The notes below the pieces were generated by a model that saw nothing but the letters and a program-made list of their open reading frames with translations, did no database searches and was not told where the DNA came from. This document shows positions 11,351-22,926 of a stretch of 64,000 bases of DNA, one piece after another; within the stretch, counting starts at the first letter, position 1, and each line of letters opens with the position of its first letter. Source of the DNA: Rhyacophila brunnea (lineage: Eukaryota; Arthropoda; Insecta; Trichoptera; Rhyacophilidae); contig JAGYXB010001793.1 of assembly GCA_022495005.1 (NCBI GenBank), forward strand, positions 806,001-870,000. The letters are read 5' to 3'. The position numbers and the translations under genes were made by a program.

Positions 11351-13135
11351 AATTATTTTATCTTCCTAATTAAATGTCTTATTTTGTAATTTTCCTATAC
11401 TACATCACACTATTCTTTATATTTGCATCTCGTGGTGGAGCACTCTGCAAGAGGCCAGGGTGCATACGGCGCAAGATGTATTACTATTATCTCTGCAACC
11501 TTCTATCTGCTCAATAGGAATAATATCTCAAGTACTCGGATTATTGTCTAACTTGATGGCTGACATCTCGAAATTTTTATCTCTTATATCGTGATTCTTA
11601 TGAAGGGTATTATGCCATCTACTCATTATATAAAAAAATAAATATATTCAAAATCTATATAATTTTTTTTAAAGTGTACACTGCATTATTATATAATATG
11701 CAACAACTAAACAAATCAAATAAAATGATTATTAAGTGGAAACATCGTTATAAGGTAGGTACATTAATGATGATACAAATACTTTTGTTCGCAAAAAAAA
11801 ATATCACAATAATATTAAACAATACTTTACTAAAAAGTTCAAGATATCTAGAACAAAACTTTAGGTACCCAAAATGATTACAAGATAATATTATCATACA
11901 ATGAATACTTATAATTCGGGTCCCAGACTGCGGTATTAAGTTTTTTAAAATAAATAAAATTTTGCCTAATAATTTTCAAGATACATTATCGGTTAAATCA
12001 TGAGATATTTTAGATTGACAATTATTCGCTGCCGGTACCCAGCGTGTTATTGATTGGAGTCTACCACTAATCCTCTTTTGAGAATTATAAATAATACACT
12101 CACTTAGGTACACTTTCATTTCTTTTCCTACATAAACACACAATACTAACCCATTTCCCAATTATTCACATTTCACTGCTCATGCATTGCCATATAATTT
12201 AATATGTCAGAATGAAAACTATTTTAACAGAAAATATATATTTTTTAAAATTGAATCTAAATAATAATCCAAACTTTATCTCCACAAAAAATCAAAAAAA
12301 ATCGAGGTTGAGCAGGAAAGGTAATTTGAACAAACTGACATTATATTTTTTTATAATACGTACATTTCATATCTGTCAAAGCAGACAAAGCAGACAAAGT
12401 AAATAATTTGACTTTTATATATACAGATTAATCCGTTCAATTTAAGTGCCGATAATGAGCGCCACTTATGTCTGTTTAGTACTCGTAGTTTATGATTATT
12501 TTTATCTGTAAGACATTGTACATAAATATATTTCGTTGTAAATTAAAATGAAAAAATGAAAATGTACTCTTAAATATCTAATCTTTAACACGTGTTTCCA
12601 AATAAGCCCCTTAAGCTTATCGGAAAAATTCAATCCAAATTTTCTCGACGTTTCCATAAATATTATATAACAAGGAAAAGATAATAATAATATTGATGCA
12701 CGGTTTATTTTTTAACACTCCGAGGGGATGTCTAGATTGTACCCTCTTCTGTGAAGGAAGGTTACGTTACATTAAATCAAAAAAACCGTCCGGAAAAATT
12801 CTACCCGCCCTGACCGGAAAAGCGTAAAAGAAAAATCGAATTTAATCAGATTTTCTCGAACAGAGTGATACGCGTGTCATTCTTCATCTATTTATCTACT
12901 ATAACTATTAGGTGAATCAGCAAAAAATACCTTTTTCAACCTAAACTCCTCATAACCGTCATTGAAAATGTTTTATCACTTTATAAAAAGCCCTGGAGTA
13001 AATCCAATTTAATCACTTATATATAGAAAATTTACTCGTCATAAACCCAAGTTACTATAATTTAAAAAGATGTAGTAAAATTGATGTTGGATAAAATGGA
13101 AGTTAATAAATTGCTACTACTTTGATCTACAATTC
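11351..13135. other. AT-rich DNA, no supported feature
   Basis: Only chance frames. 12720-12900 is slightly GC-richer (TACCCTCTTCTGTGAAGG and following), with no recognisable content. (AC)n is present just before, at 11058-11072. Confidence 0.45.
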
Positions 13136-13139
13136 GTAA

Positions 13140-13885
13140 AACTTTAAGGCTCTCTTCTTTACAACTGAATGAGGCTAAGACCAAATCCATATGCAGTGCT
13201 GCTTGCAGCTCGCTCCTTTGCAAGCCGATACTCCTTTGTTGGTTTCCGGTTTGCCCGTCGAGCTGGTGTCCAGGTTTAAATACTTGGATGCTACGGTTGC
13301 CGACGATGGTGGTATTTCTAGAGAGCTTGGAATCCGCATGGGTGTGGCGGGGTCTGCATTCAGCCAACTTAGAGTCGCATGGAGGTCAAAGCTGTATTCT
13401 GTTAGGACCAAATGCGGTTTGTTTAATGCGTGCGTGCTATCTGTACTCCTGTATGGCTGTGAGACATTGCATCTTACTAAGATTCTAAAGTTTAGGATTT
13501 TGAGCTTTGAGAATCGATGTCTCCGCCAAATTTTAGGGGTACATTGATACGACCGCGTTACAAATACCCGAGATCGTGAGCAGACACAGCAGCCTTCAGT
13601 GATTGATATAATCACGAAGAGACGTTTTATGTGGCTGGGACATGTGTTTTGGATGCCGCCAAAATTGTGCGGCACTTAATACCCTTGTGGCACAGCCTCA
13701 ATGGTTCCATCGCCATGGCCGGTCATTACTCACCCTGCGGCGGTACTACAAAATCTATCTACGCACTGCAGGTCTGGAATAGCGGTAGGTGCAAGAGTTG
13801 GCAATGGATCGAGGGAAGTGGCGCGAACTTGTGTTTGCCCTATGCCTCAACGCTGGGTCGTGACAGGGTGAAAGAAGAAGAAGAA
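13140..13885 (+). pseudogene. RTE-like RT C-terminal relic with GAA tail
   Basis: Reads LNEAKTKS near 13165, then after a frameshift SRFKYLDATVADDGGI, CVLSVLLYGCETLHL and ENRCLRQILGVH. A stop or frameshift near 13545 is followed in another frame by WLGHVFWMPPK. The segment ends SGANLCLPYASTLGRDRVKEEEE, with a GAAGAAGAAGAA tail at about 13873-13887. The order (KTK box, YLG-like box, YGCET, GH.RM box, end, GAA tail) matches the RT C-terminus of RTE-type LINEs, but it is a different family from the 616-3326 copy. At least three frame breaks. Confidence 0.75.
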
Positions 13886-14199
13886 TTCTCTCTTATTATA
13901 ATCGTAAAAATTGGTAAATTGAAATCAGCCACATCAAAATATGCATATTATTTCAAAAGTTGGCGACTGAGTTTTGGTCGATATTTACTACATAATATAC
14001 GTAATTTGGAAACACTTAAGAAACATTTTAGCATATTTTCTTATGAATTTTTAACCCTCTCTTTCTTCAGACAATTTAACGATACTGTAGGTAAAGAAAT
14101 TTTATTTGAAAAATTGTTTTTACATTCCTTTTTACTAGGGTATGTAACAATATTTTCCTTCCTATGATTTTGAATAGGCAAAACGGGAAAATTTGATTA

Positions 14200-14475
14200 C
14201 ACATAGTAATCGACGAAAAAATTTAAGTTTTGTGAAGCAAACAAAATGAAATTTTATTGGATGACGCGCCGAGCATTCCGGTAAGCGGAAATTACATCTA
14301 AAGTTGCATTCGCGATGGTAATGGGTCATTACTTTTCGTTTTTCGATAAAATAAAGGGCCGCCTCATTGAATGCGACGGTAACCGCCCAATAAATACTTT
14401 TGTTAGAACAACCTGCCATTCGCACGGCCCGTCGGGTAATCCTCTCGTACAAAGCTCTCGAAGGAATGCGCGATA
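14200..14475. other. GC-richer island, possible conserved non-coding element
   Basis: Unlike the flanks, this stretch has balanced base composition and no TE hallmark. It contains homeodomain-compatible ATTTTATTGG and TTTTCGATAAAATAAAG, and CpG-bearing segments such as GATGACGCGCCGAGC. The minus-strand frame 14162-14452 over it resembles no known protein. A regulatory role is inference. Confidence 0.3.
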
Positions 14476-14555
14476 AGAGACCTGCAAGTTAGTACCTATA
14501 CAATTTTTTTGTAATACAGAAATCCTTTTCCATAATAGTCAACTACCATGGTAGG

Positions 14556-15629
14556 CAGTGGAGGTAGGCTGTTAAGAGCCGTCATAAATAGTGTACACTA
14601 AACTTTGTTAGTCATACATAAGTATTTGTTTTTATTGAACCAAGACTACAATTCAAACACGCGCGTTAACATGATAATACTCCCTACTTCATTTATCGTT
14701 TGTCAATGTATGTGCTACGGCTGTATGTTATAGCTTAACCACTGGGGAATGCCAATAGAAATGGCGTATTTCAAAAAAATACTACCTTATTCTTAGGCCA
14801 ATAATTAATATATATAAAGCAAACATTATTCGTAGAATGTTTATCACATTTGAATGGTAAAAGACATAGCTTATAATCAGTATCTTTAGAATAATCTTTA
14901 AATGTGTAAATCTTGCCCATTTTTTGAATAATAAAATGCCTAATTCTTGTCAAATTTGGGATCACAGAGATTATCAATATAATTTTTTATCGTAAATATT
15001 TCACTATAATAATGTCGACATAAATTTTTACATATGGTTTTATAAATGTTTTTAAAAATTAATAAATACAAAAAATCTTAACACCACTGCACATGGATGT
15101 ACTGAAATATGACTATATTCTAAAATATTAGAGTGAAAGATTTAAAAGAATACTATTTTATGTAATAAAAATACTTTATGCAGTCATCAAATGTTTAAAA
15201 TAAATATAAAGGATAATAAGGCTTCAAAATTATATAAATAGATTATCTACAGCGTTTAAGGAATGTCCAGGATCATGCTTTGAAAATAGCATAAAATCTC
15301 CATTTTGACCTACGCGGCGCACGTCTCCCCTTAAGCCCTGCCTAAACCACATCATATTAACCACAAAAATATTATTCTATCTATAAAATATTCAAAGTTA
15401 TGTATCATTTAATTGAATAATTTTAGATATTTTATAGACTATAGATAAGTATTTTTTGACTATTATCTATTAGGGCTTGGTTTTTGCAGGGTTTATTTGA
15501 TTTTTTAAAACTAACCAAAACCATTTGTAAATTGTTGTATTATTTCAATGAAAACAAAAACGTATTACTGACAAAGTTTAATCTGCACCATTTATGGTGG
15601 ATATAGCCAACCTCCACCCTTCGCCATTG
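14556..15629. mobile_element. Non-autonomous hAT element, 1074 bp, copy 2
   Basis: Same family as 6945-7541. Termini CAGTGG...CCATTG are flanked by the perfect 8-bp duplication ATGGTAGG (14548-14555, 15630-15637). The left TIR lacks about 10 bp next to the tip compared with copy 1; the right TIR retains CCTCCACCCTTCGCCATTG. The TATCTATAAAATATTCAAAG inner pair is shared (15375-15445). It is about 480 bp longer than copy 1 because of the 14700-15290 centre. That centre carries a 68-codon minus-strand frame (14771-14977) that I cannot match to a transposase. Confidence 0.9.
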
Positions 15630-15937
15630 ATGGTAGGCTTACGATTTTTAGATCAAACGACATAATAATAAACAGTTCTCCCAAAAAAGTGAAGCAAACA
15701 GATGAAGGGCTACTGTAGCTTCCGTTACAAGGAAGGAAAAGAATTTTTCAGTGAAGTAATTACGATTCTCAGTGACAAGGGTGGCGACGTGAAACAAGAA
15801 TATGATATTTTACATACAACATCTCTATTGTTTCTAACTAGACCCGCACCAGTCACCACGTCACGTCACTCCTGAAAAGCGCTGTCTTCAAAGAATTTTT
15901 AAAAATAAAATAATCCTAGAAAGATATATTATGACCT

Positions 15938-16272
15938 ATTTTGGGTGAAGGCTGTTTCCTCATGTCAGGCTCACCAAGCACCAATAGCGAAGGCTGTGCG
16001 GCTGGTCAATGCACTCCCTAGAGATTTAGGCATTTTTAGCGATACATAATGTATTTTGTTTTAAAAATTATTGTTAGATTTGAATTTTTCTTGAATTGTT
16101 GTTGTTTTTTTTATTTTATTTCCTTCGCTATGAAATTATTTTTTGCTTTCTTTACTACGTTAATTTATCTGTACTTTTTTTCTAAATGTCATATTGTAAA
16201 CGTCTTGAATTAATAATTAGTTATGTGTTCAATGTGTCTTTTTTGAATAAATAAATTAAATAAATAAATAAT
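15938..16272 (+). pseudogene. LINE 3' end (CR1/jockey-like RT tail) with AATAAA-repeat tail
   Basis: The plus strand reads APIAKAVRLVNALPRDLG followed by IFSDT and a stop (about 15978-16046). This is the typical last segment of a CR1/jockey-type RT, where an R.xN.LP.xxDIF pattern closes the protein. An AT-rich 3' UTR follows and ends in a (TAAA)n/(AATA)n run at 16244-16270, a microsatellite-like tail usual for this group. Upstream RT sequence is absent, so it is a short truncated insertion. Confidence 0.6.
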
Positions 16273-16361
16273 GCAAAAACAAATCCGGTGTCCACGGTAT
16301 TCAGGTGTTGCTTCTATTTATCGTTCAGTATTATAAAAGTCATCTTCTTTAGACTGTTCTT

Positions 16362-16590
16362 TGACCTTGTCTGATCCTAATAAGATTATGTAGGCCTCCG
16401 CGTAGTGGAGGTTTGTATTATCAGATTTTTGTTTTTACGAGAAATGAATGTTAGTCCCTTGCTTAAATTATTAGGTCCATACTCTGACTCCAAACACAAA
16501 TTGAAAATCGATATGTGTATTTGCCAGACACAGGATTCAAACCTGGGACCCACGAAATTATACGAGTTACTCTAGATTGTTACTCTTAAC
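16362..16590 (-). repeat. Family S tRNA-derived SINE, copy 1
   Basis: On the minus strand a B box GGTTTGAATCC (16533-16543) is followed by TGTGTCTGGCAAATACA, a body with TGGACCTAATAATTT, a small CCTCC...GGAGG hairpin, and an end at CTTATTAGGATCAGACAAG. The same order is found at 57358-57600, where the A box is better preserved. Confidence 0.75.
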
Positions 16591-17640
16591 TTTGTAGGTT
16601 GAAGAGATAGACTACATATAAACTACCTTCCATTGAATATGCGTTAATGACTTTATTTTCGCTTCCTTCTTTGATAATAAATTTCATCGCAGAATAGTAC
16701 TGTAATTTTTTTAGTAGACTTACACGTGAACCCATTTATCTTACTGTCACTATGAATGTCAAAATTGCACTGCATTAAAACTATACAAAAGAAGTCCCAT
16801 CATACATGGACTGGTTTTAATGCATTCACTGTAATATGTTTCATAGGGCAAATAAATAAATATAATATGCTCATTATATTATGTTACCACTTATAGCACT
16901 GATATATCTTGGTTTTAACTCTTCAAGTACATATGATTTTTTTCAAATTAATGTCTTCATACTTTTGTATTATTATAATTATTACCTATATAAGGTTGTT
17001 CAAAAATATCTCAGAAAATTAATGATTTAAAATACGTAATCTGTTTCATTAAAAGGTTTATTGATAATCTTAATATTTAAAAAAAAATGAGTAGGTACCT
17101 ACACAATTACAAATAAATGAACTATGTTGTATTTTGTACCCTTTGAAAATTTACGAAAAAACTTTGAAGTATGCTCGTGAAATCACTGGAATAAATAAAA
17201 TATTATCAACTAATAAAAATAAAATTTTCTTAGTTGTGAGAGCATAATAATATGGATGGTGCCTCCAAGAATATGTGTCGCTCGTCAATCTCCCTGCATA
17301 TTCACAAGTCATAAAGGCATCCCAGAGATTTTTCTTTTATACTCTAAACGTCATGCACCCAATATCTACTATCAGAATGCAAGAATCGAAACGGCGGTAT
17401 TTCGTTTTAACTGAGTACGTTACTGAGTCTCAGATATTCTGCATAGGGTTGAATATTGTTACTGCAATTTCCTTCTCGGAAAGCTATATCTTGTTACTAA
17501 ATTAATTACCTACGTAAATAAATAGTTAGTTTTCGTAATATACGAAAAGAATAATTAATATAATACGTATTTTAATCGTAGCAAAACTGTATTTTTTAAT
17601 CAGTTCATAATGTAGAAAAATATTGAACATGCATAATTTT
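16591..17640. other. AT-rich DNA, no supported feature
   Basis: No repeat partner or coding signal recognised; the 76-codon frame at 17275-17505 has no recognisable content. Confidence 0.4.
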
Positions 17641-17642
17641 GA

Positions 17643-17855
17643 CACTTCTGAGACACTTTGACACTTCTGAGAAAATATATTATAACCAATAGAAAAAATC
17701 TTTTAAAAAAAAGTAAGACACCCCGCAGGAATCGAACCTGCATCTCTCGGGTATCGCGCCCATGCACATAGTCCACTAAGTGTTTTCAAAATTATGTATG
17801 TTCAATAATTAGAATGTTATCTTGTGAATTATTATTCGTTGAATAAAAAAATAGT
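17643..17855. repeat. Family T inverted composite (minus M-R joined to plus L)
   Basis: 17643-17785 is minus-oriented: the M block (CTTCTGAGAAAATATATT, ACCAATAGAAAAAATC) and then the R block with B-box complement GGAATCGAACC. At about 17786 the sequence switches to plus-oriented L (TTTTCAAAATTATGTATG to TTCGTTGAATAAAA). A similar M(-)/L(+) junction occurs at 52650-52760. Confidence 0.7.
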
Positions 17856-18029
17856 AATTTAAAAAGTTATATTGAAACTGTGTGATTTTATGTTTGTGTT
17901 TCTGTTAATCATTGATAACTTGATACCACCATATAAATCAATGAATGAATTTATTACAAATGTATGGTAGTCAACAAACTGGACAATAATGTCCCGAAAA
18001 CCCAGTGGCCAAAATTCGGGCGTAAGCTG

Positions 18030-18290
18030 CAAAAAATGAGGCATTCGGCCGAACGTTCATGCGCTTGGGGGTCGTAAAGGGTGGAAAATATTATGAAAAG
18101 TCGGGTCGATTGCATTCCGACTCAACCCTTATCACGTGTGACCGTGCGTCCATATATTATGGACGCACGGACCGACAAAAATTTTACATTCATATGGAAA
18201 TCGAGAGGATACTCTCCTCCGGCAAACATAAGCGGCCGGTATGGAAAATAGCATACGACTTTTCATGTGTTTCCACCGCGTGGATTTGAT
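18030..18290. other. GC-richer island with a strong hairpin
   Basis: A balanced-composition island inside AT-rich DNA. It contains a perfect 13-bp inverted repeat, CCGTGCGTCCATA (18142-18154) and its complement (18158-18170), with a 3-base loop. No TSD, TIR or protein similarity seen. The 76-codon frame across it (18059-18289) crosses the hairpin and is not convincing as a gene. Confidence 0.4.
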
Positions 18291-18299
18291 ACTATGTAT

Positions 18300-19451
18300 T
18301 TTACGGTACCCTGAATTTGGCTTTGTTTATTTGTATCCATTTGCCTTTACCTTTATTGAAATGACCTTTTCATTAAAAAACCAAATATAATATTCACATC
18401 AATGACATTCGTAATTATGTAGTATTCGAGATATCATATCACAAAATGAATAATATAATATGTAATAATGCCATCTATTGTGTGGTTAACGATATTGACG
18501 TTGAATTTTTTTAAATTACAATAATTTCGACCTTCAGGAGTTTTATGAAGGTAGTGTCTTTAAATTCCTCGTAAATGCAGTTAACTTTACTCATCATTAT
18601 ACATTTTGTGTATGTCGACCTTTACTCACTGGTCTATATAATATTTGCTGCAGAATCCTGACGAACCTCATGAAGGCATCGATCAGCCTAGCTGCTGTCA
18701 CAGTTACTGTTCGGGATTCATTTCTGTATACTATCGACTGTTTTATGGTTACATGTAAATTGTACGTATTACGTTTGCCATATCGTCGTTCACCGTGAGC
18801 TGCCTTACTGAAAAAGATGACAGTATATCATTAGGATCAAAATATTACGCATTGTTTTGTAAAGCATTGCAGAAAGTAATGTTCTAATTTTATTAGATTA
18901 AATAAGAACATTAATTCAACAATTGATAAGTACGATTTGATACCTACAATCATCTACCAGAATTTTATATATTAAATTATACTATACGATTGTATTTCTA
19001 ATTTACTTACCTACATGTGTTCTGTATTTCCCTTGCATTCCGGTGGGTTTTATAACGTATTTTTAAGTATTTTATTTATACATAAATTTCATCTCAATAC
19101 TATACGGCCATATACTTGATATAATATCTCACGGTGAATTATGATACTTATGGACAAATGCATTATGTACAAATTTCCGGATACACTTATTTATATAGAC
19201 ACATATTTGTTGTTCTGTGGACATTATCTGAACCTTATGATCAAAGGAGTAGGAAGTATAAAATATAGCATTTAGTTTTCATAATAAATTATTAATTTTA
19301 AAAAGTGCTTGGGCACTGTTTAATTTACTAGTGCTAATATTATCAATGCTGTCACATAGGTATATAGGGAATATTATTAACCAATATAAAAATACTTCTT
19401 TACGATAGTCTCACAGGCGAGTCCCAGAGTTGATCTATTATCAGATAATGA
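18300..19451. other. AT-rich DNA, no supported feature
   Basis: A mildly GC-richer patch at 18650-18830 has no recognisable motif. Confidence 0.4.
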
Positions 19452-19459
19452 CTCTTGTC

Positions 19460-20114
19460 TAGGGATTGCAATACCGAATGAAAATGCCAATACCGGTATT
19501 TCTTATTGAATACTGGTGTTAATACCGGTATTTTTTAAATATTTAAAAAAACAGAAGTAGGTGCTTATCAAAAATATAGCGATGAAAACCTTTTTAAAAT
19601 ATTATTTTATAGCATAAACCTACATACCTACATTTATTATGTTGACATTTAAACATATTTATTGATCATAATTGTAGAACTAGTGATTTTTTACAAATAA
19701 TTTGAATATATTGATAATTTAAACTAAAGTCCGCAAAGTTCATCAAGTGCAAATAAGTCCGGCTACAGGAAAAGCTTCTTAAATTCAACGCTTGTACGTA
19801 CAGTCATCAATAATTATTATTTACATTTACATTTTTGTCACGGATGTTTTCTATTTCGAAATAATATTATGATAATTCATCGCGACAATTACTAATATAA
19901 ATATATTTGATGAAATTTGTTTTATTATTTTTTAATCTCTGTTGGATTCACTCAATATATTTGCATTTTAGCATCACATAACTTATAGTTTATTTTCAAA
20001 AATGTGAACGAGTGTGCTTTCTTAATACCGAAAATTCCGGTACTTTGGATTTTTAAAACCGGTATTTCGGTATTGGTAAATACTGGTTTTGAAATAACGG
20101 TATTGCAATCCCTA
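19460..20114. mobile_element. Second hAT MITE family, 655 bp
   Basis: Termini TAGGGATTGCAATACCG and its complement are flanked by the perfect 8-bp duplication CTCTTGTC (19452-19459, 20115-20122). Subterminal copies of AATACCGGTATT are repeated several times at both ends, as expected for transposase-binding arrays in hAT elements. The interior is AT-rich with no coding capacity. A single decayed end of the same family lies at 27902-27945. Confidence 0.9.
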
Positions 20115-20124
20115 CTCTTGTCTA

Positions 20125-20440
20125 ACTTCTTTTACTCTTCTCGGTTCCTCGTTTTTCACCGCGGCGTGGATCCGCCAATTTGGTTCGTCGAACTACCGGG
20201 TTTAGGGCGACATGTGGTCGTTTAATGCCCCCTGGGTACCACTGTAAGACTGTATTTGTTCACTGGTTGTTAACTCGTCATGCGACATATCCGGGCCATC
20301 ACAATTTTATTAGTTTAGCGACCTCTATCACACAGGTACATATTCTAATCTGATTCATTATCTATTGGCATCTTTTGAGGTTTTTCACGTTATGCCCAAT
20401 CATTATCTTTCCATGGCACGATACGTTACTAAAATACATA
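20125..20440 (-). pseudogene. RTE C-terminal relic
   Basis: The minus strand reads GMERXXXG near 20415 (nucleotides CCATGGAAAGATAATGATTG), then PGYVA, LQWYPGGIKRP and a VVRRTK-like stretch toward 20160. These align in order with GMERCMLG, AGHIAR and IQWYPRGTKRPQGRP of the copy at 3 kb. Stops throughout. The hAT MITE ending at 20114 lies directly against it. Confidence 0.65.
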
Positions 20441-20599
20441 TGTACCGCTATTTATAAAACATTCTATTGATATAAATATTTTTAGTAAAATTAATATAAC
20501 TAAATTTTAATTACGGCAGAATTTACTTATAGTAGGTATTCCAATTTATTAATTGTGTTTTTTACCATTAAATATAAATAATATAAAAATACTTCAGAT

Positions 20600-20745
20600 C
20601 TATACCTAGTAGAAATGACGGGACTCATACCCGCCCGCACCCACTTGATTTGCGCCAATGTGATTTACCAATGAAGCCACGTGTGTCCTGACTAATTAAG
20701 ACTAAATTAACTTGTAATATTTACATCGTGAGGCACTTACGTACA
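20600..20745 (-). repeat. Family T-like tRNA repeat, degenerate
   Basis: In minus orientation, a B-box complement-like GGGACTCATACCCGCCCG and GTGTGTCC after the A-box region resemble block R of family T. L and M blocks are not clear. TTAACTTGTAATATTTACAT may be H. Confidence 0.45.
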
Positions 20746-20913
20746 TAAATTGCGTTAATTTTGACAATAGAATTGTGTTATTTGAATCAAGGTTCAATAA
20801 AAGCTACCTACTTAGGTATCTCTCTAAAATTTTAGCGATCAAAATTAAATATAAAAAAAAAAAAAATACTTCATTGATTGGTATTTTATTACTTAATACT
20901 ATGCTGTTTTCTA

Positions 20914-22662
20914 TCTCTATATATATAAAAATCTCGTGTCACGATGTTTGTGGTCGAACTCCTCCGAAATGGCTAGACCGATTTTTATGATTTTTTTAAT
21001 GTATATTTATTAGGTATGAGAATAGGTCAACAAGTATATTTCATACCGCTAGATGATTAGGGTATCTCTATCCAGAAAAATTTTCTTTAATTTTTTTGAC
21101 AATTTTTTTTTGTATTTTTTTATTATTTGGCATAAAAAAATACCTATAACCCAAATTTTCACCCTCCTACCCCCACCCTCCCATTTTTTAATCGCGATTT
21201 TATTATTTTTGTATGAACAAATTTAACCGTCGTTCGTATTTCAAACAGAACGAAATTATTTATGTTGTTGAATGACAGATGGCGCTACGTCCGAGAAGAA
21301 TTCAAGAAAAGCGTCGCGTCATTTTGACATTTCATTCGGCATATCACAACGCAGTGCGTGCAAAATTTTGTACGATTTATTTTAATTTATCTACTTTTAT
21401 GTGCGTGTATTACAGTGCACAATGCCAGCAAGACGCAAAGAGGGCCATTTGGGCCGTCGAACGAATAAAGCAACAAACATGCAAAATATTAGAGCAGAAA
21501 GAACAGACGAACAAATCCAACAAGATAACAAAAACGTGCATGTAAGCATGTCGCAATTGGGTGCATCCCAATCACAAGAGGCACGAGCTGAACGAAATCA
21601 ACAACGCCAACAAGTACATCGAACATTTACATCCGCTTCATTCCTTCGTCTCGCATTCGAGTACCAACCAGATATTGAATATTCCGCTCATCCGAAAGTG
21701 CTGATTGGACAAAGAATGTCACCATTGTCATGCGCTCAAATTCAAACATGAGTCAGCCGGGATGTGTTGCCCATCAGGAAAAGTGCAACTAGCAGAAATT
21801 GAGATACCACCAGAACCATTGAACGGCTTGCTCATCGGCACGGTTCCAGATTCAAACCTGTTCCTGAAGTCCATTCGCACATTCAATTCATGCTTCCAAA
21901 TGACTTCGTTCGGAGCAACAGAAATAGTTCACAATACTGCGGCAAATGGTCAACAATTCCATTCTACGTTCAAAATCAAAGGTCAAGTATACCACAAAGT
22001 AGGCTCATTGCTGCTAATGCCAAACGAACCACATACATTTTTACAAATCTACTTCATGGGCGCGGCGGTGAGGACATCAATCATGTGGATGCACGTTGCG
22101 GCTACAATAGCCTCAATTCGCCTAATGCCAGGCGCATCGTCGGCGAACTGGACGCCCTGTTGAATGAGCACAATGAATCTATTGTCATCAATCCTGATAA
22201 AACACCAGCTGGAGAGCACGTGCGTCGATTCAATGCGCCTGTTGCTGACGACATTGCTGGAATCATGGTTGGCGACCGCACATCGACGCGAGAAATCGTG
22301 ATTCGAAGAAGAAACAATAATCTGGAGTTCATTGCTGATACACACCGTTCATACGACGCTCTCCAATATCCGCTAATTTTCTGGAAGGGACAAGACGGAT
22401 ATTGCATAAACATTAAACAACGAGATCCTGTCACAGGTAATTCATTCATTATGAACATCATTACTCATTTTGAATTGAGAAAATGAATGATTGATGTTTT
22501 TTTGTTTTTATCGGCGGTCATCATCTACAGCGCTCTATTCCTCTTTCTGTTATATATCCCATCCCCACACACTTGGGATACATTCGTTATTTTTTATTTA
22601 ACAACCAAAATATTCACTAGAAATCATTTATATTGCAGAACAACGTTTGCCGGGTCAGCTAG
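20914..22662 (+). mobile_element. Non-autonomous Helitron carrying a replicase N-terminal fragment
   Basis: The 5' end TCTCTATATATATAAAAATC follows an A (20913). The 3' end GGGTCAGCTAG is followed by a T (22663). So the element sits between A and T, starts with TC and ends with CTAG (the CTRR rule), without a TSD, all as known for Helitrons. The 5' sequence continuing CTCGTGTCACGATGTTTGTG is a style common in insect Helitrons. I do not see a clear 3' hairpin. The 1749-bp element is far shorter than an autonomous copy (5 kb or more) and lacks the HUH Rep core and helicase. After the replicase fragment it jumps straight to a 3' end region. Confidence 0.85.
21422..22486 (+). pseudogene. Helitron replicase-helicase, N-terminal domain only, two frameshifts
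   Basis: The likely start at 21422 gives MPARRKEGHLGRRTNKATN, the usual basic opening of insect Helitron proteins, then an SQSQEARAERN repeat. A frameshift near 21705 leads to a zinc-finger-like CHHCHALKFKHES...CC and EPLNGLL, then FNSCFQMTSFGA (Helitron_like_N style). A second frameshift near 22045 leads to RCGYNSLNSPNARRIVGELD, then SYDALQYPLIFWKGQDGY. The frame stops at 22486 in place of the segment that should lead to the Rep (HUH) domain. Rolling-circle endonuclease and helicase motifs are absent, so the product could not mobilise the element. Family membership is clear; function is lost. Confidence 0.85.
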
Positions 22663-22926
22663 TATTGTATAATATTGTAAGCAAAAGTCTGCATTCAACA
22701 AAAAATATTTTTTATAATAGAATGTTTTAATATAAAACAGCGATTTAAATAAACCAGTGATACAAAAATGCAAAGGAAAACAGTTCTGACATTTACGTGA
22801 GTAAATATACATATTTCCGTTTATTATTATTCGCACCAGTAACATAAATATGCATAATTGATTGATTAAATGCATACAGTTTAAAGCGTAGATATTACAC
22901 ATTAGTCAGAAAGCCATAAGTCAAAT

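Noticed and set aside
21279..21545. An 88-codon frame overlapping the Helitron 5' region
   Set aside because: It lies in a different frame from the recognisable replicase start and has no family features.
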